DNA of 11,653 nt from positions 1 through 11,653 of the forward strand of contig JAGFNK010001278.1 of assembly GCA_025769875.1 (NCBI GenBank). Reading direction: 5' to 3'. This stretch comes from Russula earlei. Lineage: Eukaryota; Basidiomycota; Agaricomycetes; Russulales; Russulaceae. Below, piece by piece: positions 7,023-11,653 of this stretch (position 1 is its first letter; the number at the start of each line of letters is the position of its first letter). The notes under the pieces were generated by a model. The model was not told the origin of the DNA. It saw nothing but the letters and a program-made list of their open reading frames with translations, and made no database searches. Position numbers and translations under genes: made by a program.

Positions 7023-7985
7023 TGTCATGAACCATTCTCCGGAGAGGGCCCTTGAAGGACCCTTCCTTATAGGAGGAAACCTGGTCTCTATGGTGTCACC
7101 CTGTTCACACGAGCAAAAGGGGTGAGTAGGGGTGTCCACAATATCGCGCGCGCATTGTTGCGCGAGCGATTCTCGGCACAATCGACATACAGCAAGCCCC
7201 ACTTAAAGGCAACCCTTCTAGCAACAAAAGACAGTATTAGGGCCTTCCTAAAGACCCTTTTGGAACGACCCTAGGAGCTCTACAATAAGCACTAACCTAG
7301 TATCAAAGGCCCTACAACGCGTTATTAGACCAACTCTAATAACTATAGAACGACTACAAGGCAATACTAAGGACCTTAATAGAAGTATTAGGGTCGACTC
7401 TAAGGACCCTAATAGAACTATATAAGGGCCTTATAAGAGGACACTACTCCCTAAACCAAACTACAAGTCCTCAAATGACCGGCCCTAAACTAACTAACAA
7501 GAAATGAATCAGGTGCTTACACGTGCACTAAAGTAGTAAACATGTGGACAATGGAAGCTCTTACTCATCAAGAAGAGTCTTCTTACTCAGCAGCTTACTG
7601 AGCATGACCGAGCATGCTCAGTAAGCATCCTCCGACTTCTTACTCATCACTCTATTGTGCTTGATAACAAGGTTATGACTTGTTCCCTATTTAGCAGTTC
7701 TCTTGTAGTATATAAGCGCTCAATAAAGTAGCGGACAGTCCTCAGACTGTCCATTTGTTTACGGCACTCTCTATCCCTGGGATACTCCTTTAAGGACCGT
7801 CCCCTTGTGACTACCCTGGCCTCTTCCCTGCGTGATTGCTCGACTCTCACAGTAACAGTACCTCTCTGATATCTGTTACTACTCTGGACTTTACTTCTTG
7901 CCCACACGATCTTGGACGTCTATCGACTCGTCTTCGAGCTTATTCCTCGCTCTTGAACTGGATAGTTCAACAGTGAGTCTTGACA
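7023..7985 (+). mobile_element. Solo LTR of a second Ty3-type family, nested in pol
   Basis: It is 963 bp long, begins TGTCATGAACC and ends GTGAGTCTTGACA, with a 5-bp terminal inverted repeat (TGTCA/TGACA) and perfect GGCGC target duplications. There is no internal region, so LTR-LTR recombination removed the body. It shares the TATA box and the R start (CAGACTGTCCATTTG) with the main element LTR but differs elsewhere, so the two families are related. Its end matches the minus-strand LTR at 68-170. Internal repeats include 10-bp arms at 7386-7395 and 7405-7414, a CTAAGGACC repeat at 7367 and 7400, and 13-bp arms at 7594-7606 and 7613-7625. Several CpGs remain near 7144-7170, in line with a young insertion. 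No ATG occurs between its TATA box and its end. Confidence 0.92.
7709..7752 (+). promoter_or_regulatory. TATA box and start-site inverted repeat of the solo LTR
   Basis: TATATAA at 7709-7715 is followed by GGACAGTC-CTCA-GACTGTCC (7733-7752), a perfect 8-bp inverted repeat with a 4-base loop where transcription should start. The left arm equals bases 1002-1009 of the main element's primer-binding site, and the right arm equals its putative self-primer. AATAAA lies at 7722-7727. Confidence 0.55.
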
Positions 7986-7990
7986 GGCGC
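7986..7990. repeat. Right target-site duplication of the solo LTR (GGCGC)
   Basis: Exact copy of 7018-7022 immediately after the LTR end TTGACA. Confidence 0.93.
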
Positions 7991-8168
7991 TACACACCCC
8001 ATTGATCTATGGACAGACCACAATAACTTGACATACTTCATGACAAAACAGAAACTCACGAGACGACAAGCCCGATGGGCACTCCTCCTCAGCAATTTCG
8101 ACTTCACCATCACCCACCACCCAGGAACTATGAACAAAGCAGACGGTCTGTCCAGGCGGCCAGACTTT

Positions 8169-8179
8169 AAAGAGGGGAT
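8169..8179 (+). other. Candidate central polypurine tract
   Basis: AAAGAGGGGAT is identical to the first 11 bases of the tract before the 3' LTR (9980-9990), and the flanking CT.T also agrees. It lies in pol between RNase H and integrase. Lentiviruses and yeast Ty1 use such a second tract to start a second plus strand. The Phe-Lys-Glu-Gly codons at this place could also produce it by coincidence. Confidence 0.4.
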
Positions 8180-8363
8180 ACAAAATGAAAATGATGGAAA
8201 GGTGCTCCTAGATGACAAATATTTTAAAATTAGAGCAACACACACCTCTGCTACAGAACCAATCGGCAACCAGGAACTTCGACAACAACTACGATCTAGC
8301 AAAGACTATGACCCAGAAGTATCTAATGCGTTAGCAATCATTATAAAGAATGGACCAAGGTGA

Positions 8364-9746
8364 CTATCCAAAGGCTTACAGGACTGGAACCTTGAAGATG
8401 GACTAATACTATTCAAAGGAAAAGTCTATATCCCAAACAACGACACCCTAAGAAAGAAAATTCTAAAACTACACCACGACTCCCTTGCCACTGGGCATCC
8501 TGGCCAATGGAAAACTTATGAACTAATCAGCCGAAACTATTGGTGGCCAGGAATGCTAACCTATGTCAAAAGTTATGTAGACAGTTGCGCAATTTGCCAA
8601 AGTACAAAGAACCGTCCAAAGACAGAAACACCCCTTGTACCGATTACACCAGCTGGAGAAGTATGGAAAAGCATTACTATGGACTTTATCACAGACCTAC
8701 TGATTTCACAAGGCTTCGACAGCCTCCTGGTCGTGGTAGATCGATTCAGTAAAGCAATAATCATTACCCCTTGCCACAAGACAATCACAGCAGACGAAAC
8801 AGCAACACTAATCATGAACAATGTCTGGAGAAGAATAGGGCTCCCAACACAAATAATATCAGACAGAGGCCCTCAATTTGCAGCAAAAGTCACTCAAGAA
8901 CTATGGAAGAAGTTAAATGTCAAAGTATCATTAAGCACAGCATATCACCCACAGACAGACGGAGAAACAGAACGAGTTAACCAAGAACTAGAACAATACC
9001 TACGAATATTTTGCAACCATCAAGCAGATAATTGGGCAGAACTAGTTCCCTTTATGGAGTTCGCACATAATGCCAGACAACACAGTGCTACGAACAAACC
9101 CCCGTTTGAAGTCTGGTATGGCTTTAACCCAACGTTTGCTCCGCCCCTTGCCTTTACATCAAAGTTCCCTTCAATCCAAGAAAGACTATCAAGACTAAAC
9201 CAACTCAGAGAAGAAGTAGCTGCCTCCCTGAACCGAGCAACAGAAATCATGAAGCAATCAGGACCTCAATCTTCCACATTTCGTTTTAAAGAAGGGGATC
9301 AGGTATGGCTGGAAGCCACGAATCTACGAACTACTCACCCAAAAGCAAAACTAGCCCCTCGACGCTATGGGCCATTCAAAGTCACCACTGCCTATCCAGT
9401 AAACGTTCGCCTCGAACTACCAAAGTCTTGGAAGATACACCCGGTTTTTCACCACTCCCTGATTAAACCTTACAAAGAAACCATTGCCCATGGTCCTAAT
9501 TTTTCAAACCCACCACCAATATTAGTCGAAGGTGAAGAACAATATGAAGTGGAGCAGATCCTAAACTCTCGGCTCTCCCCAAACCGCAAAGGAATCCAAT
9601 ACCTAGTTAAATGGAAAGGGTATACAGTTGCAGAAAATACTTGGGAACCAACATCCAACTTATCAAAAGCGCAATCACTTGTTAAAGACTTCCATCGGAA
9701 ATATCCGAAGGCGCTTAGAACGATTCCCACCAGGAGTAACCCCTAA
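8364..9746 (+). pseudogene. Integrase with GPY/F module and C-terminal chromodomain
   Basis: Integrase inserts the DNA copy into the genome. In order: an HHCC zinc-binding region (HDSLATGHPG, then CAIC), the catalytic core with Asp at 8682-8684 (MDFITD), Asp at 8862-8864 (SDRGPQF) and Glu at 8970-8972, a correct D-x35-E spacing, then the GPY/F module (PRRYGPFKV to HPVFHHSLIKPY) and a chromodomain at about 9534-9710 (YEVEQIL, YLVKWKGY, NTWEP). About 460 codons are unbroken to the TAA at 9744-9746, so the domain looks intact though cut off from upstream pol by the TGA at 8361. The chromodomain aromatic residues that read methylated histones are plausible here (Tyr, Trp, Trp). Confidence 0.93.
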
Positions 9747-9775
9747 ACCAACAACTCTCATCATGACCTCTGTCG

Positions 9776-9993
9776 ATGACTACCTTTATCCTTGTTACCA
9801 ACGAACTTTTCAGAGAACTCCTGCAATCACATGCACTCAATCGACCACAGCTATCCCCAAAGCAATCCATAGAACAAGGGAGAACTCCCCACAAACGAAC
9901 AGACTTCGACTTTTCATATGCAAACTACTCCACCTTCCAAAGAAACAAATCCCTACTGTTGCAGGAGCAACAAGTCTATAAAGAGGGGATGAA
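9776..9993 (+). CDS. Possible small frame after pol
   Basis: After the pol stop an ATG opens a frame reading TTFILVTNELFRELLQSH and on through a Gln/Ser-rich part; it stays open beyond 9993 into the 3' LTR, to 10171. Another frame from an ATG at 9763 runs to 9981. One of them may be the remains of a short downstream gene, but no family is recognised and chance is a fair explanation at this length. Confidence 0.2.
9980..9989 (+). other. Polypurine tract for plus-strand priming
   Basis: AAAGAGGGGA lies four bases upstream of the 3' LTR (TGTTATGAACC), where RNase H leaves a purine primer for plus-strand synthesis. Position and composition are as expected. Confidence 0.8.
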
Positions 9994-10823
9994 TGTTATG
10001 AACCAAGGCCAAGTCCTGGCCAAGGATTGTCCTATTTTACTCAGGAAAGACCTCTCTCACTTTGCATTGCCAACTCCCTTCCATTTTCTGGGCTATCCCT
10101 CCTGTGGTACAAGATATTGCTATTGCAAAAGCACTATAACACGACCAGGCACCCGTTTCCTAATCGGGTAATCATCGCGTGGCTGCCACATGGCCACCCA
10201 GCCACCATGGACCCAAAACAGCGGCACAAACTCTTAGAAACTGTTGCATAAATCATCTGATGTCATCAAGGCTCCAATGACATCATGGCTGACTGAGCGA
10301 CTCCACAGTGACCTCATAGGCTCACTAAGTGCCCCACAGTGACATCATAATGATGTCATCGCTCCACAATGATCAGTAATGCACTCAGTAAGCCTGAAAC
10401 TTGACACAAGCAAGTTTATGCCTCTGTAGTCCTATTGGATGGTACCAAAGAGTCTAGAATAGTCCCAGTGCTTTGTAATCGACCCTGTACACTGTATATA
10501 AGCCCCAATGAAACATGGCAGTCGTCAGACTGTCCATTTGTGATACTCTCATCTTCCTGGGTACTCCCCTGCGACCGCTCAGTCTAAAGATTCCCCTTGC
10601 TTCCAAGGTACTCTTCAACAACCGCCTTGTTTAAAGTCCCCTCGCTACACTGGCCTCCAGCCTTCGCCCTTGTCTCTTGCAACATCTACCAGTCCCCATC
10701 TGGTACCCTCCTCATCGTTTGGCTCGTCCTCTTGTTCAACGCCACCTTTGCCACGTATCATCTGTTCCGACCCTTGCCCACCTGCTCCTGAGTCCTTAGT
10801 GATCAGCAGTACGTGTCTTGACA
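9994..10823 (+). repeat. 3' long terminal repeat
   Basis: It aligns over its full length with 171-998, with about fifty differences by eye. At about twelve positions the 5' LTR has CpG where this copy has TpG or CpA, against one clear case in the other direction. The R-U5 part has no ATG although it has diverged. The 19-bp palindrome (10340-10358) and the self-primer sequence (10527-10536) are unchanged. Confidence 0.95.
10495..10501 (+). promoter_or_regulatory. TATA box of the 3' LTR
   Basis: TATATAA in the same context as 672-678. Transcription from here, starting near 10526, would read rightward into the second element's gag in antisense. Confidence 0.6.
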
Positions 10824-10828
10824 CCAGA
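10824..10828. repeat. Probable right target-site duplication (CCAGA)
   Basis: Differs from CCAAA at 166-170 by one transition; see that entry. Confidence 0.5.
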
Positions 10829-11647
10829 CATGAGTAGATATTGGTTAAAGGTCATGATGTAGTCATCCAATTCTCCTTCTTTCATAGTGAGTTGTTGGAT
10901 ATTCATTGTGGCGTCTTCTATAGTGGTACTATCATGCCACTGATTTAGGAAGTCCATTGAAAAAAGGTACCACAAATCTTCATCTTCTCGAAGGTGAGTC
11001 GGTGGTAATTGGTTCATGTGGTCTCCTTGTACTCTTCTTATCAAGGTTTCCAATTGTTGGATTACCCATCCATCGACTTTATCTCCTTTTATGAAAGACA
11101 AAGTGCAGGCTACCCTTTCGTATGGCACCAGCATGACACTGCTTTGTGAGTTCATGATCCTATACAGCTCAAATTCTTTCATGAACTGTATAGTCTTCTT
11201 CCTATTTCCTGCAAACATTGCAGGTGGTTGACCTCTCATTGATCCTGTTCCTCCAGGGACTCCTTGAGCTGGTCCAGGGATCACCGCTTGGGGTGGGCCT
11301 CCTCCAGGCGGTACTCCTCCTGGAGGTCCTCCTGGCGCTCCTCCTCCTCTGGGAGATCCTCCTCCACTTGGTGCTCCTGCATCTGGTGGGTCTCCTCCTT
11401 GTTGTACATTGGGGACTAACATTGGTCCATGATGAGTGGCATATAAATTCCCAGATGTTGAATGGGTGGTTTGTGTCACTATTTGAGTGGTAGTAGCCAT
11501 TATTTCAGTTGCTGCTTGGGTCAAATCTATGGCCGTGGCGAAACGTTTGGTGAGCTCGTCTATGGGCTCCTTGTTCTTTTTGATTACCGGAGTGTCTTCG
11601 GGAGACTTGGATTTCTTTGGCTCACTGACACTGGTAATAGATATGTC
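10824..11647 (-). pseudogene. gag: Truncated Gag of a second Ty3-type element
   Basis: On the minus strand the frame is open from just after a TGA at 11648-11650 to the insertion point at 10824, about 274 codons. It has a Lys/Glu-rich start, a possible ATG at 11500 (MATTTQ), a long Gly/Pro-rich low-complexity segment encoded at about 11230-11400, and then the conserved Gag core: PPAMFAGNRKKTIQFMKEF, LSFIKGDKVDGWV, DEDLWYLF and LDDYIMTFNQYLL. This pattern is known from Gag proteins of basidiomycete Ty3 elements. The rest of the core and the zinc knuckle are cut off by the main element and are not found on its other side. The open frame starts upstream of the ATG and the true start is probably beyond the TGA or outside the window. 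Confidence 0.82.
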
Positions 11648-11653
11648 TCATTC

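Larger units (their letters stand above)
7986..8363 (+). pseudogene. C-terminal part of RNase H and linker
   Basis: This continues RNase H after the solo LTR: the third catalytic Asp is at 8016-8018 (LWTDHNNLTYF), followed by TRRQARWALLLSNFDFTI and HHPGTMNKADGLSRRPDF, the standard end of Ty3 RNase H. A linker follows to the TGA at 8361-8363, which fits a decayed CGA because the same frame continues into integrase. The left target duplication shows where it joined the part ending at 7022. Bases 8169-8179 within it repeat the polypurine tract. Confidence 0.88.
4942..9746 (+). pseudogene. pol: Pol polyprotein, multiply disrupted
   Basis: This is the whole Pol coding region in Ty3 order. A possible start is the ATG at 4942-4944, which overlaps the gag stop as ATGA and has A at -3. 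That frame opens with an acidic, Pro-rich linker. Breaks are: a frame change between 5060 and 5125; one extra base in a C-run near 5826 between protease and RT; another in a C-run near 6990 in RNase H; TGA at 7003-7005; the solo LTR at 7023-7985; and TGA at 8361-8363. Both TGAs fit a C-to-T change of a CGA arginine codon. No intact Pol can come from this copy. Its domains are listed separately. Confidence 0.9.
171..10823 (+). mobile_element. Ty3/gypsy chromovirus LTR retrotransposon, defective, with long pre-gag region
   Basis: Two long terminal repeats beginning TGTTA and ending TTGACA enclose gag and a pol in Ty3 order: protease, RT, RNase H, integrase, chromodomain. The total is 10,653 bp, or about 9.7 kb once the nested solo LTR and its duplication are subtracted. 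That is long for a fungal Ty3 element because about 3 kb lie between the 5' LTR and gag. The copy cannot make full-length Pol: it has several frame breaks, TGA codons at 7003-7005 and 8361-8363, and an LTR inserted in RNase H. Enzyme motifs are nevertheless well kept, so decay is moderate. The C-terminal chromodomain places it among chromoviruses, whose integrases can be steered to modified histone tails. The host is most likely a basidiomycete fungus (inference). Confidence 0.93.

Noticed and set aside
7144..7170. CpG-rich CGCGCGC stretch as a special regulatory island
   Set aside because: Only about 25 bases; more simply undecayed CpG in a young LTR.
7647..7907. Minus-strand frame inside the solo LTR
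   Set aside because: Covers promoter and R sequence on the other strand, with no protein-like features.
11016..11493. Plus-strand open frames opposite the second Gag
   Set aside because: Leu/Val-rich antisense reading of the Gly/Pro-rich Gag segment.

Overview
The window is fungal transposon-on-transposon DNA. Its backbone is one long Ty3/gypsy LTR retrotransposon of the chromovirus type on the + strand (171-10823). It has 828/830-bp LTRs, a Gag with a CCHC zinc knuckle, and a Pol ordered protease, reverse transcriptase, RNase H, integrase, chromodomain. The style of this Gag, and of a second Gag on the right, resembles elements of mushroom-forming basidiomycetes (Agaricomycetes). That placement is from family knowledge, not a search. 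I see no host gene, tRNA, rRNA or CRISPR array.

Layout: 1-67 is unassigned flank. 68-170 is the 3' end of a minus-strand LTR of another family. 171-998 is the 5' LTR, with a bZIP-type octamer cluster, a TATA box and a predicted transcript start near 703. 1001-1010 is the primer-binding site. 1030-4098 is an extra region of about 3 kb between the LTR and gag, holding four unrecognised reading frames (A-D). 4099-4945 is gag. 4942-9746 is pol, broken by frameshifts, two in-frame TGA codons and a 963-bp solo LTR of another family (7023-7985, target duplication GGCGC). 9980-9989 is the polypurine tract and 9994-10823 the 3' LTR. 10824-11647 is a truncated Gag gene of a second Ty3-type element on the minus strand.

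The most striking signal is a translational one. From just upstream of the predicted transcript start (695) to 3544, the + strand has no ATG in any frame over 2,850 bases. About forty CAT triplets (the same word on the other strand) occur there, and integrase, similar in style, has 21 ATGs in 1.4 kb. The first ATG (3545) has a weak context. The next is the gag start at 4099, in a strong ACCATG context. The region nevertheless holds ORFs of about 200-300 codons, all lacking methionine. This looks like a very long leader purged of AUG so that ribosomes can scan or shunt to gag, combined with coding frames that would need non-AUG initiation. The base sequence shows the pattern; the mechanism is inference.

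The second signal is a likely self-priming system. The ten bases at the predicted transcript 5' end (704-713) are exactly complementary to the ten bases starting two nucleotides after the 5' LTR (1001-1010), the arrangement known from the Tf1/sushi group.

The copy is old and defective. The LTRs differ at roughly 6% of positions by eye, with a one-sided CpG loss in the 3' LTR. The left and right flanks do not fit a single uninterrupted target, which leaves a rearranged or recombined copy as a real possibility.
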